A stretch of 64,000 nucleotides of DNA from Akebia trifoliata (Eukaryota; Streptophyta; Magnoliopsida; Ranunculales; Lardizabalaceae), in assembly GCA_017979445.1 (NCBI GenBank), contig CM030718.1, positions 27,337,021-27,401,020 on the forward strand. Direction: 5' to 3'. Below, piece by piece: positions 22,970 through 33,376 of the stretch. Within the stretch, counting starts at the first letter, position 1; each line of letters starts with the position of its first letter. A model generated the notes under the pieces. The model made no database searches. It was not told the origin of the DNA and saw nothing but the letters and a program-made list of their open reading frames with translations. Position numbers and translations under genes: made by a program.

Positions 22970-23800
22970 TTAAAACACTTCCAAACCATACAAAACCCCT
23001 GCATACTTTTCTGGTCCATCTTTTGCAAAATACCTCTCTATTATCTTCTTGAATGCATGCCATGTCAGCAAGCTATCCGAACCGGCCTGATGACACTTCC
23101 CAACCGCCCGGTCCACTTGGAGTGCTCTCGCAACCCGGTCCAACCCACCATACAAGCTTTCACAGAACCTCATCAGATGCTTCACATCGTAAACCTTCGT
23201 CCCAAAAAACACCCTCAGAAGACTCAGAAACTCAACAATCTCATCTGGTAAATTCTGGCGAGTCAAGATCTTCACTAGGTACCCAAAATCATAAGCACTG
23301 TGAAACGTCACCCAACTCACAGAGTCATCATTACAGACCAAACCCGACGACATCATCAACTCGGCAAATCGGTACGATTCAATCCCATGTTCTCTATTCT
23401 TCTCGAAATCAATCCCCTGTTGCCTAAGTAATTCGATTGAATCGGTTGCATGCGCATCCCTCTCAACATCAAAATCACGAAAATTAAATTCCCAAATAAA
23501 CTGATTACCAGTACCGAGATCTGGAAGATTTCCATCAGAATCAGAGAGAGTGAGTCCAACCTGGATCAAATTCAAAGCATCAACATTCGATTTGAGGATC
23601 AGATAGTGATCAGAAGGCTTTCGTTGATAGAAATAGTCTCCTTCAGGTCGATAAACAATTCCAGGAAACTCAGTATCCATCGCGATGATGGGGTATCGAT
23701 CAACAACGCCTTGGATCAACTTGAATTCAAATTCAAGATTCGCGGACCACACTTCTCGAATTACAATTGGTTTGTGATTCGAGTATTTGTTCGAAACCAT
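22970..23800 (-). CDS. CCR4-associated factor 1 (CAF1) deadenylase
   Basis: Intronless, 276 residues, the normal length for plant CAF1. It is a DEDD-type 3'-5' exonuclease that shortens mRNA poly(A) tails in the CCR4-NOT complex. Catalytic residues are visible: MDTEFPG (D42, E44), HSAYDFGYL (D171) and [11 protein letters not shown] (H237, D242), giving an intact DEDDh set. N-terminal [12 protein letters not shown] and the [11 protein letters not shown] segment (102-111) are typical of POP2/CAF1 proteins. The C-terminus ends YGLEVF. Intronless stress-responsive CAF1 paralogues (CAF1-9/11 types) are common in plants; which orthologue this is cannot be told from sequence alone. The start is the first Met and lies just ahead of the conserved block. 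Confidence 0.95.
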   Translation of the reverse strand: MVSNKYSNHKPIVIREVWSANLEFEFKLIQGVVDRYPIIAMDTEFPGIVYRPEGDYFYQRKPSDHYLILKSNVDALNLIQVGLTLSDSDGNLPDLGTGNQFIWEFNFRDFDVERDAHATDSIELLRQQGIDFEKNREHGIESYRFAELMMSSGLVCNDDSVSWVTFHSAYDFGYLVKILTRQNLPDEIVEFLSLLRVFFGTKVYDVKHLMRFCESLYGGLDRVARALQVDRAVGKCHQAGSDSLLTWHAFKKIIERYFAKDGPEKYAGVLYGLEVF

Positions 23801-23899
23801 TGCTGTTGATGATTTTGATCTCTAAAACACTCTAACATTCGATCGATCTATCAATCAGAATTAGGGTTTTGTGGTGGAATTAGGGGAGAACTTAGGGCA

Positions 23900-23911
23900 T
23901 TTTATAAAAGG
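23900..23911 (-). promoter_or_regulatory. TATA-box candidate for CAF1
   Basis: CTTTTATAAAA on the minus strand, about 100 bp upstream of the ATG, would place a transcription start roughly 70 bp before the coding region. Assigned by position and consensus only. Confidence 0.45.
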
Positions 23912-24449
23912 CACGGTTTTTGCTTCTAAAGAAGGGAGAACACGTAATGAGTAAAGAGTCTGCTTCCTTTAGAAAGTAATAATGGCTAATTTTAGGAAAG
24001 TTCATGTGTGGGGCCCACTTAAGTTGTCTCGAAAGTAACGGACTGGACACTCTTGGCTTGGCTTCTACTACACGGCGACTCAGTACGAAACCAGAGCCGT
24101 TCTTCGATAAGCTGATGAGTGTTGATCATGTAGATGTTGGAGTTGATTAGCTAACCAACTCCAGATCTTTCTTAGAGCCAACATGGCTTATCTATTTCGG
24201 TTCCTCACATTTTCTTTGGATGGTTTGGCTGGAGTGATGGAGTTGAACCCATAACCATAAAACATGTCAACCATCTGACACACATAAAGAAATCATGATT
24301 GGCAATTCTCTATGAATCTAACTTAAGGATCGAACGGTGGATGGAAAAGAAGGTTTGAAAGTGATGACTTGTGGCACGAATCTCGAAGTATACAATTCTT
24401 ACAACAATCCCCCAAGTACCTCCATATTACCACTATTTTGACCCTAAAA
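23912..24449. other. Intergenic, no gene recognised
   Basis: Upstream region of the CAF1 gene; contains 'gtggggcccactt' near 24010. No coding signal. Confidence 0.4.
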
Positions 24450-24978
24450 GTAGGGGTGTCAATGGGTTGGTTCCGGTTCCATTTTTATATTTTCTTCAAT
24501 TGCGATTCTTGCTGGTTTTGATTTCGATTCTGATCTCAAAATAAATAGAAATAGAACTAAAAAAATCATGGGTACCCATCATTTCTGGTTCTCAAGAATC
24601 GAATGAGAAAACAGGTATTTCAAATCATTATAAAACCTTTTTTTCTTTCAAAAATTAATATATTACATACAAAATTATACATTATTTTTTATACTAAAAA
24701 AATAAATTAATGATTTTTTTCAAAAAAATAGAAATAACTCATTTTAAGCTTTAGTCCATAGTTTATATGAAAAATTGAAGAGTTTTGTATAATATGCACA
24801 AAACAAATGACAAAATAAATCGATTCTGGGTACCCGCGAGTACCCATCAGATAGAACCTAATGGTTAAGGTTCCTATCAGTTCGATTCTATTTTAGACTT
24901 GACTCTAATCAGTTCCAATAAAAAGAGAATCAAAATAAGAGTTTTCAATTTTGATTCTGATTATCCAATAACACTCCT
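24450..24978. mobile_element. Probable hAT-like element
   Basis: Left TAGGGGTGTCAATGGGTTGG and right (reverse complement) TAGGAGTGTTATTGGATAATC are similar terminal repeats, with 'gattctgatt' type internal symmetry. No matching flanking duplication found, perhaps because the right end was caught up in the tandem array that follows. Confidence 0.5.
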
Positions 24979-25550
24979 ATGATGTGAAATTATAATTTGA
25001 CAACACTCGATGAAGCTATGAATTTCTTACGGCCATCCTCCAAGGTCCGATTGACTCTCGACTCAACCTGTTGCACATAGTACTAGAACCTAATGGTTAA
25101 GGTTCCTATCAGTTCGATTCTATTTTAGACTTGACTCTAATCAGTTCCAATAAAAAGAGAATCAAAATAAGAGTTTTCGATTTTGATTCTGATTATCCAA
25201 TAACACTCCTATGATGTGAAATTATAATTTGACAACACTCGATGAAGCTATGAATTTCTTACGGCCATCCTCCAAGGTCCGATTGACTCTCGCGACTCAA
25301 CCTGTTGCACATAGTACTGAAACCTAATGGTTAAGGTTCCTATCAGTTCGATTCTATTAGACTTGACTCTAATCAGTTCCAATAAAAAGAGAATCAAAAT
25401 AAGAGTTTTCGATTTTGATTCTGATTATCCAATAACACTCCTATGATGTGAAATTATAATTTGACAACACTCAATGAAGCTATGAATTTCTTACGGCCAT
25501 CCTCCAAGGTCCGATTGACTCTTGACTCAACCTGTTGCACATAGTACTTT
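24854..25550 (+). repeat. Three-copy tandem array, unit about 232 bp
   Basis: Units begin 'gaacctaatggttaaggttcc' at 24854, 25086 and (with 'gaaacc') about 25319, and end 'ctcaacctgttgcacatagtact'. They are almost identical, differing by a few substitutions and small indels ('ctcgcgactc' in unit 2; 'tta' missing in unit 3). Each unit joins the right end of the hAT-like element to a fragment of the family A SINE body. Confidence 0.9.
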
Positions 25551-25612
25551 TTGGGGGGACGGTGTGTGTGACTACAGAATTAGTCTCACCCGTAGGATGA
25601 GGATCTTTTACT
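25480..25612 (+). mobile_element. SINE-like family A 3' part at array end
   Basis: After the last array unit the SINE body continues ('ttggggggacggtgtgtgtgact', 'attagtctcacccgtaggatgaggat'), so only the third copy retains the downstream half. Confidence 0.6.
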
Positions 25613-26377
25613 TTTTATTTTAATGATCAAATACTCTTTAGAATATTTTTAAGATACTAATTAAAATGATTAAAAAGATTAAATTTTTAATATAATTAAA
25701 AAAAATCTAAAAAATTTATTTCTCAAAAATAAATAAATAAAATCCTAAATAATCTTCCCAAACAAGCAACTTGGGACTTTGGGAAACTAATAAGCCGAAT
25801 GGAGAAAAGTTAGTGAAGCGGCTTCACTTTCTCCAAATTTGAAACGGTGTGATGCACACTAGCGCTTACTTGTATTTTTTTCCAAAATGATAATTGCTCT
25901 TTGAGCTTGGTCTTTTGAGAGAGATCAATTTAAAATGACTCAAATACCCTCACTTTTAATCTCAGATCTCTTATAATATTTAACTAATCATCAGGGTACG
26001 TACAGTTCTCTTACATGTATCATAAGGGAATTCAAACTCAAGCTCACCTTTAATTTTTAGCTAGTAACACTTTATCTTTCTCCTAAAAAAATAGTTATCT
26101 TAAATAACTTGGTTAAAAAATTTTAATTTATTTTTCAATAAAATGATCCTCTCCTTCAACCTACATGTCTAAAGAGCAATATTTTCAAAAGAAATCAAAA
26201 TTAAAGTGGATGGATTTTTTAATAAAAAATCAAGGGTTTTCCATAAAAAGGTTGATGATAAGACTGAAGATCATGAATTTAAGAAGATAATAAGTAGATT
26301 AAAATAAATTTACCCTTGAAATTGAAAATTTTAAAGACAAACATATTTTTTAGAGTAAAATTAAGGGTTTATAACTA
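25613..26377. other. Intergenic, no gene recognised
   Basis: Very AT-rich, short frames only. Confidence 0.4.
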
Positions 26378-26545
26378 AAGTCATGATAATCTGACGCCCC
26401 CATCACAAAATCGTAGATCATTTGCCTTGATATACAAAGAAAAAGATTTATGATTTTGTGTATCCCAAGGCAAATGATTTATGGCTCTATGATGGGGGTG
26501 TAGGGGATGTATTGGGAGGAGGGGGGGGTTGGAAAATCATTACTC
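26378..26545. mobile_element. Foldback MULE-type MITE
   Basis: Left (A)AGTCATGATAATCTGACGCC, right ...GGAAAATCATTACTC. Flanks TTATAACTA / TTATAGCTA agree at 8 of 9. Inner hairpin 'catttgccttgatatacaaag' / 'gtatcccaaggcaaatg'. The right arm has a G run (26521-26528). Confidence 0.8.
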
Positions 26546-26969
26546 TTATAGCTAAGGTTGAAGAAGAGGGCATTTAGGTCATTTCTACTAAGTCGTCCAA
26601 AAAGACTAATGTGAAGAGACAAGTCAAAATACTCTGCTACTTAAATTGACTAAAGATGGACGGTTGGAATCGGCGTGAGCCGTGTTTGACCATTGACCAA
26701 TTTGAAACCAAATTTATTTTCTAAGCCCTGCCTATACGCAGAAGTCGTGTGTAGTTGTGAAGCTAAAGTCGGCTCGAACGTGCAAACCGTGTGGAAAATT
26801 GCCTTATTTATTGAAATTAATTATTGTTTATTTAAATATTTATTTTCTTTCGAAGCAATAAGTCGATAAAACCAGTTAGATACCTTGAACTATGTTAATG
26901 GCCCACCAACCCATTAACAGAAAGTCTGAAAGTGGGCCCATGATGATTGAACGGTCAAGAATGGTGGAA

Positions 26970-28340
26970 ACATCTATGTCCTTTGTTTGATCAGGGACGA
27001 GGTCAACTGGATATCTTTGATGTATCAGTCAACCTCAGTTGAAAAGTCTTTAAAAATTATAAGAAAATCATAAGATACATCTAGCTGGATGAAACAATAT
27101 CCATCTTAGACCTAATTGTCAACTAAATGATCAAGTTGTATCTTATCTTGATGACCAATTGTTTGATTTAAACTATGGACCAAAATTGATCATCGACGAT
27201 TTCTATTTTTGTGGGATCACGAAAATAGAGTCTGATCAGGAGTTGATCTCAAACAAGAAGGGAATCACCCTTCTAACCGTTTGATCAGACGAATTCAACA
27301 TAAGTGAAAATAACACAAAATATATCTTTTTAAAAATTCTTTTACGCATAATGATTTGTTACGTACGCTTATCTCACGTATTACGTTGTACGTTAATAAG
27401 ATAGTTACCCATGTTAAGAAAACAGGGGCAATTGAAATAAGAAAACAAATCGAAAAAACTAAATACAAGATACAATCACACAAAGAAACACAGAGATTTT
27501 TTATGGTTTCCTCTAGACTGAGGTACGTCAACGGATCACATCGATTCCACTATAAAAAAAAACTCGTACTTACAGCTTATACCCTTTCACTAAAACGATA
27601 AATATAAATATCCCAAAAAAACTATCTAAGATTTTACGTAATATTAGTAAAATTACGAAAGTACCCTTAGATAAAGACATGGCTTGATTTACAGTACCTC
27701 CTTGTTGATCAATACTATCAGACTCCACAAATCACAATAACCCACCCAATGAACCCACATAATAAGTAGGGCACACACAATTTGGCTTGAAATAAGATGA
27801 AGCCATCATGTATTTTATGACAAAAAAATCTCAAGTTTAAAATAGATAATAAACAAAATTTTATCAAATTATCTTCTGATTTGATCGTTAAAGTATTTTA
27901 TGTAAAATCGTTACAAATTCATCAAGAGTTCAAATGTTACAATCAGAATAGATGATAGAAGAAAAAAGGAATCAAATTATAGAGAAAACTCACAACATCC
28001 GATTTGAACCTGTTTTTTTAATTTTTTTTTTCTCTTAAATAGATGTTTTAATCTTTAATTTATTGAATGGTCCAGATTAATCGACATCGGTCCCAATAAA
28101 ACAATGGAAGATAATCTTTCATTGTTTATTAGATGGGGGTGCAACGAACATTGCACATGACATACCAACTTCTAGTGTTTTTATTTTCACGCTTCATGTG
28201 GACCATAGTCAGCTCAGATGTATTTTTCTTGTCTTTTTGTTAAATGACTAAACTATCCTTTAATATAATGGTTGGTATCTTACTTTTAGTTAGGGTAGAA
28301 CGGTAAAAGTCCATGCATTAGGCAGGGATAATGGTTATTT
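26970..28340 (+). repeat. Segmental tandem duplication, left copy
   Basis: Landmarks shared in order with 28412-30155: 'catctatgtcctttgtttgatca', 'ttaaaaattataagaaaa', 'caatatccatcttaga', 'aatgatttgtta', 'aaattatctnntgatttgatc', 'cttaaatagatgttt', 'gaagataatctt', 'taaatgactaaacta', 'cttacttttag(t/c)tagggt(a/g)gaacggtaaaa'. Non-coding. Confidence 0.75.
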
Positions 28341-28411
28341 AATAGAACTGCTATTGGCACCCCAACTTTTAGTTATTACACCCCAAGAATAGAGACTAAA
28401 AGATCATATGT

Positions 28412-30155
28412 ATCGTATGTCCTTTGTTTGATCAAGATATCTTTGATGTGTCAGTCAACTATTTGGAAGTTTGAAAAGTTTTTAAAAATTATAAGAAAAG
28501 CATATGTTACATCTAGTTGGATGAAATAATATCCATCTTAGATCAAATTGTCAACTAAATGATTGGTTTTATCTTAACTTGATGAATAATTGTTTGATTC
28601 AAATGCTGGACTTGATCCAAAAAAAGTGGTTGAAAACGTCGTTACAACGTGTCTTAAAGAATAATTGATCTTCTTAGTTTTATCAATCATTTATTGTTTT
28701 CGTATTATTTTTTTCAATAGAAAGTGTATAATGATACAAAATTTCAAGTGCAAAGTTGGGATTGAAAGGTGTTAAGTACTAATCCCGCCTGATGAAAGTC
28801 GATTCTACTCTTTTCAAAGATTTACATTGTAAAAATTGGTAAAAGTTTATAATAAAGATAAAAGAAAAAAAATTACTTTTGTTTTTATCTGAGTGATTGT
28901 GACAATCAATTCCCTTCGAAACTGACGGTGAGCATTCCTCGTGTGAATCTTCTTGATTTATCTTTGCTTTTAGATTGTTTTTCGATATCTAAAATAAGAT
29001 TTCCTTCTTCTAAATTTGAATTTTTTCTTGACTTTTTAGGTGTTTTTTAAAGTTTCTAAGTGTTTTTAAGTTGAAAATTAAGATTTAGGGTTAATTATTA
29101 ACTTGGGAATACAAATTTAGGATTTTGAAAAGGTTTTGGAGAGTTTTTGACCTCTATTCAAAATGCATCACTTTAAGAAAATTAATTTGTCCTCTTGTAT
29201 ATAATGATTTGTTAAGTTCACCCCACATATTATGTGTTAGACAAACAAGATAATTACCCATCAATCGAACCCACACAACAAACTCGGGCACATGCAATGA
29301 CTTAATCTCATTTGGGAAAAAAATTCTTTCTGGAATTTGTCAAAATTTTTATAAGCAATATGATACACCTAACATGTATTACGATTAGAAATCTTAAGTT
29401 TGTAAATATATAATAAACGAATATAAATATATATAACTCTTACTATCACTTGAGTTAAAATTCTATCAAATTATCTATTGATTTGATCATTGAAACATTG
29501 GAATCATTAAAAGTTCAAGAATTCAAATGCTACCATCAAAAGAGAGGATAGAAGAAAAGGGATCAAACCATTTAAAAACACACACACACACTATTCATTG
29601 GATTTGAACGTTCTTTTAAGATTTTTGGATCAAATTACTAGCTATTTGCAATCAAGTAGATTTTTATAACTTTTGTTCTCTTAAATAGATGTTTAAGGCT
29701 ATGTTTGGTAACACTTCTGAAATCTGAAGTCTAGAAATAAGAATTTGAACTTCAGAAGTTTCATATAGTGTCCCCCTATTGCTGATTCAAAACTCATGAA
29801 TTTCGATTCTAAAATCTAAAATTTGAAACAAAATAAATGAAAATAAAACTAGAGTATGACCACCTTTAAAATAATTCATGTTGATCCCAAATAAAATAAA
29901 AGAAGATAATCTTCGATGGGATCCATCGAATGTGGAAGAAAACATGAAGTTTCTCCAACTCCGCCTAACATATTTTTAACTCACATGCCAACTTCTAGTA
30001 TTTTTAATGAAAAACATCTGCAGCTACTTAGTTTCATTCTCACATTTCATGTTAAATGACTAAACTACCCTTCAACATAACCATTATCTCGATTGCCATC
30101 TTACTTTTAGCTAGGGTGGAACGGTAAAATATCTATACATTTGGTAGAGAGGAGT
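28412..30155 (+). repeat. Segmental tandem duplication, right copy
   Basis: Same landmarks as the left copy but longer. One reason is an insertion after 'aatagatgttt' (about 29692-29870; starts 'aaggctatgtttggtaacacttctg', MITE-like) that the left copy lacks. Substantial divergence implies an old event. A family C MITE fragment near 28348-28395 marks the junction. Confidence 0.7.
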
Positions 30156-30321
30156 TGTGGATATCAAGGTCACGTAGATATGATGGCTATGGTTTAATTG
30201 GTTATTTGAATTATATTTGAAGGTAACTTTTGAATTTGAAAATTAAAATTAACATTATAAACATTAGGACTGTGCTATCACCACACCATTTCCTCATGAA
30301 TAAACATCATACTTAATTTTA

Positions 30322-30654
30322 GAGAAGCTTTTGGAGGCCTTAAAGAGAGCCAAACATTGTGCCAAGCAGTTTTCAATACATAGGCTAGAAGTTTCTAAAC
30401 GGGTTGATTTTTTGTGAGAATGATCTCCTCGATGACAAAAAATTAGCCCATTTTAAAACTTCGACTATCTACGATTCTTCAACTTGTAAACTAGGGTTAG
30501 AAGTTTCATAATAAGCTGATTTGTTGTGAGGATGATCTCCTCAACATAGAGATCATCCTCACAAAATATCAACCTATTCCGAAACCTCAAACCCACGTAT
30601 GAAAAAAAAAATTGGTACAATGTTTGGCTTCTTTAGGGCCTTTGAACGCTCCCC
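30322..30654. mobile_element. Foldback element with perfect 9-bp TSD
   Basis: Outer arms GAGAAGCTTTTGGAGGCC and reverse complement GGGGAGCGTTCAAAGGCC, followed by 'gccaaacattgt(g/a)cc'. TTAATTTTA flanks both ends (30313-30321, 30655-30663). The interior has a second, tighter hairpin 'gaggatgatctcctcaacat' / 'agagatcatcctc'. MULE-type by duplication length. Confidence 0.75.
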
Positions 30655-30699
30655 TTAATTTTATAACAAAATTAGTTGAATAATGATATGATAATATCA

Positions 30700-30870
30700 T
30701 TGCCCAAACCTCTTTGTAATTTAAATTTGAAAATGTCTTTTGTTGAGTGTCCATTTTTCTTTAAATCAAGAACACCCACCTCTTCATCACCAATTGATCA
30801 GATAAAGCAGTTTCCTTAATCATTTTCGAGCATCAATGTGGTATTTGTAAGAGATTTCGATGTTTAAGTT
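30700..30870 (+). repeat. Dispersed repeat, pairs with 36280-36470
   Basis: 'aagaac(a/g)(c/t)ccacctcttcatcaccaattga', 'gataaagca', 'cttaatcattttc(g/a)agcatc' and 'gatgtttaagttagaaa' occur here on the plus strand and in the same order on the minus strand at 36280-36470. Nature unknown. Confidence 0.65.
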
Positions 30871-31044
30871 AGAAAAATTGATCAAATTCAAATATTAATA
30901 ATCAAAATATTTTAATTTCTTTGTACCTATTTGACCTTACTCTGTGTATGTGACTTTTCCACTACGCCTTCTATTATGTACTTTCTTTCTACTGTGGTCT
31001 TCCAATATGTTATTTGATAGACATGAGTTGGTCCTGATTCTAAG

Positions 31045-31232
31045 AAATGTCAAAATTGAAGGTCTTAAAAGAATTATAAGAAAATCCAAAAGAACGTAGA
31101 TGAAGATAATGAAAACAAAATAATCTCACTTTCAATAAAAGAAAACTTGACTCTGAAAGGAATGGAATGGAGGAATATGATTGGTTTAATCCCAAATCTT
31201 TGGGATAAAGCTTTGTTGTCGATTTTGTTGTA
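31045..31232 (+). mobile_element. RTE-type LINE 3'-end remnant
   Basis: Plus-strand translation gives IEGLKRIIRKSKRT*MKIM then, in a shifted frame, KENLTLKGMEWRNMIGLIPNL and WDKALLS, ending 'gctttgttgtcgattttgttg'. This is the C-terminal tail of plant RTE reverse transcriptases. Related landmarks lie at 11025-11565. Confidence 0.7.
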
Positions 31233-31551
31233 TAAATATTATGCGACTAGAGTAGGTCCCCTCTTGAGAACAACCTAACTCCATCGCTAACACTCAAGAG
31301 TAGAACTCATTTTAAATAGTCCTAAATGTGGTTTGATATTTGCTATCAATCTACCCATGAGTGCACCAACGTGTCAATTTCTCTCTAAAAGGAATAAATT
31401 CAGATGACAAGGATTGAGAGGGATCATAAAAAAAAAAATTCAGAAGTTCTCATAAAACTTTAAAAAAAAGGTCCCTATCCCTTCAGAGATTTCAAGCACA
31501 AGATTGCACCAATAAACACACAACTGTGACATGAAACAGATCACACCTCGT

Positions 31552-32604
31552 ATCCATTATGCTTATTATCTTCTTTTATCATAGAAAAAGGTTGCTTCTT
31601 GAACACACACCATCATAATCCCATCCTCGGACCAACCCCACTTTCTATAAACCTCCCATTTCGCGTCCCATATTGATTTGCTCGTCGATGCCATTGCATG
31701 GATAGCAAATACAAACATACCCGCTAACGGATTGAACCCATTTCCTTAATTTGATTAACAATCTTATTAAACTTATTGGCATTTTGCAAGAATGCCTGAG
31801 GTTGGGTTATTAATGGCATTGAAATATTAGACTGAGACATATTGCAATATTGGATTCCATCTGTTTATGTTGATTCTTTTGAAAAACCACATTTGAGAAC
31901 GGCAACGACGTTTCGATCGCTATGAACAATACTCTTGAGGAAATCAATTGTGGGGATGATTTGATTTTCTACGCTTCTTTTCAAGACACTTGAATCTCTA
32001 GAGAGTACATTTGCAAGGTCAAGGTTTGAAAAGCCTATAGAATGGAAAAACTTGAATTTGGGTTCAAGGGTTGTGCTGGGATCGGCTAAGAGTAATGATG
32101 GGTTCATGGGAACAAGTTTGGAGATGTGGGTTTTGGTGAATCCATAGTTTCTTAATAAGGAGAGGACTGAGTCTGGTCTAGTAGTTGTTTCAAAGTGGAG
32201 TTGTTTGGCTGCAGAGATAGCCTTTTCTTCTGATAATCCACATGTGTCATGGTTTTTAAACTCGGTTTTCGCCTCTCGTCTCGTCCAGGCTAAATACTGA
32301 GTCATCTCGGACGAGTTTTCCAATAACAAAAAATCAAAACGTTGAAATCGAGGTATTAAAAGTGACTTGTGAGTTGGTCTCGTTCAGCTCCGATATATAC
32401 CAAGTTAACTTGAGCGATACGTCTTGGTCTCGGATGAGTTTTAAAACCATGACATGTATTCATAAGGAAAGAAACTGTGAGAGAGTTGTGATTTGTGGAG
32501 AAATTACAGATGTGTTTAATAAGATATGGGTTTTGAAGGAAACATTGTAAAGTTGTTGATTCTCCATTTGATTGAAATGGTTTCTTGAAGAGAAAATGAA
32601 ACAT
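31552..32604 (-). pseudogene. Broken mTERF copy (inverted duplicate)
   Basis: Near-identical to the N-terminal three quarters of the intact mTERF gene at 33377. It starts MFHFLFKKPFQSNGE at 32604 and is interrupted after residue about 51 by a 204-bp CATGG-ended element (32248-32451), whose insertion plus duplication shifts the frame. Homology resumes at CGLSEEKAISAAKQ. After NVVAVLKC the frame is lost (short deletion giving GFSKEST and a stop), and a further roughly 16-bp deletion follows 'atattgcaatat'. Homology ends near 31552, so the last roughly 85 codons are missing. Homology also extends about 75-85 bp upstream of the ATG. Not expected to yield a working protein. Confidence 0.93.
32248..32451. 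mobile_element. CATGG-ended MITE disrupting mTERF copy
   Basis: Terminal inverted repeats CATGGTTTTTAAACTCGG / reverse complement CATGGTTTTAAAACTCATCC. Flanks ACATGTGT (32240-32247) and ACATGTAT (32452-32459) agree at 7 of 8, fitting an 8-bp hAT-type duplication. Removing the element and one flank restores alignment to the intact paralogue. Other copies: 48270-48413, 51188-51389, partial at 3940. Confidence 0.88.
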
Positions 32605-32703
32605 GGATGAAGAAAGTTAAAAAAAATTGGTTTTTATAGAAAAGTCACTGTGTTGTTAAGAGCAGTAGAGACCTGCGGCTCCTGAATCTTATGTTATATT
32701 TTT

Positions 32704-32881
32704 GAATAATGTTGGAGTGACTTCAAAATTGTACCTCACATCGCACATCCTGACGTGAAAGTGTGTAGGAACCTTAGATTCCTTTCATCAAGACAAGTAA
32801 AAAAGCATAAATGGTTCTATACACTTTATCGCCACGACGTGCGAAATGAGGTACAATCTTGAGGTCACTCAAGCACGGCTC
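32704..32881. mobile_element. Foldback MULE-type MITE
   Basis: Left GAATAATGTTGGAGTGACTTC, right reverse complement GAGCCGTGCTTGAGTGACCTC; same arm class as 16793. Flanks TATATTTTT / TCTATTTTT agree at 8 of 9. Confidence 0.85.
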
Positions 32882-32892
32882 TCTATTTTTTA

Positions 32893-33109
32893 GGGTAAAT
32901 TACACTTTACCTCTCGTAGTTTGGCATAATTCCATTTTAACCCTCTAATGTTTTGATAAATGCATTTACCTCCCTTATAAATAACATTTTAAAAAAGATA
33001 AAATGGTTTTTATAAAAGGAAACAAATGGTTAGGTTGACAGCAATGTGACGGTAGAGGGAGTAAAAATGGAATTATGTCAAACTAATGAGGTCAAAGTGT
33101 AATTTACTC
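32893..33109. mobile_element. MULE-type MITE, GGGTAAATTAC ends, perfect 9-bp TSD
   Basis: GGGTAAATTACACTTTACCTC faces reverse complement GAGTAAATTACACTTTGACCTC; arms continue 'ggcataattccatttt'. TATTTTTTA flanks both ends (32884-32892, 33110-33118). It sits only 11 bp from the end of the foldback element at 32704-32881, in the spacer of the mTERF pair. Confidence 0.85.
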
Positions 33110-33376
33110 TATTTTTTAAGGGAAAAATGGCGTATAATAAGGAAAAGTTGGGGTGCCAATAGAAACTCCTTTAAATGATTAGAAACTTAGAAAAGCTTTT
33201 GCAATTTATATGTTTTTTAGGGATTCAACATTCTTAGAGGTTGGATCTTTCTCAAAGGGAGCTACAACGACAAGAATTCAAATCTCAGAACCCTTAGTTC
33301 TCTAATGCTCTTAACAACACAGTGAGTTTTCTATCAAAAACCCTTTTTTTTTTTTTTTTTTAAACTTTCTTCATCC

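Noticed and set aside
23053..23809. Plus-strand frames across the CAF1 gene
   Set aside because: Antisense shadows of a gene with a full catalytic residue set.
24854..25550. Regular repeat array considered as CRISPR-like
   Set aside because: Units are 232 bp, contiguous, without spacers, in plant DNA with transposon content.
32356..32604. Separate small gene starting MFHFLFKKPF
   Set aside because: It is the 5' piece of the interrupted mTERF copy; its last part is transposon sequence.
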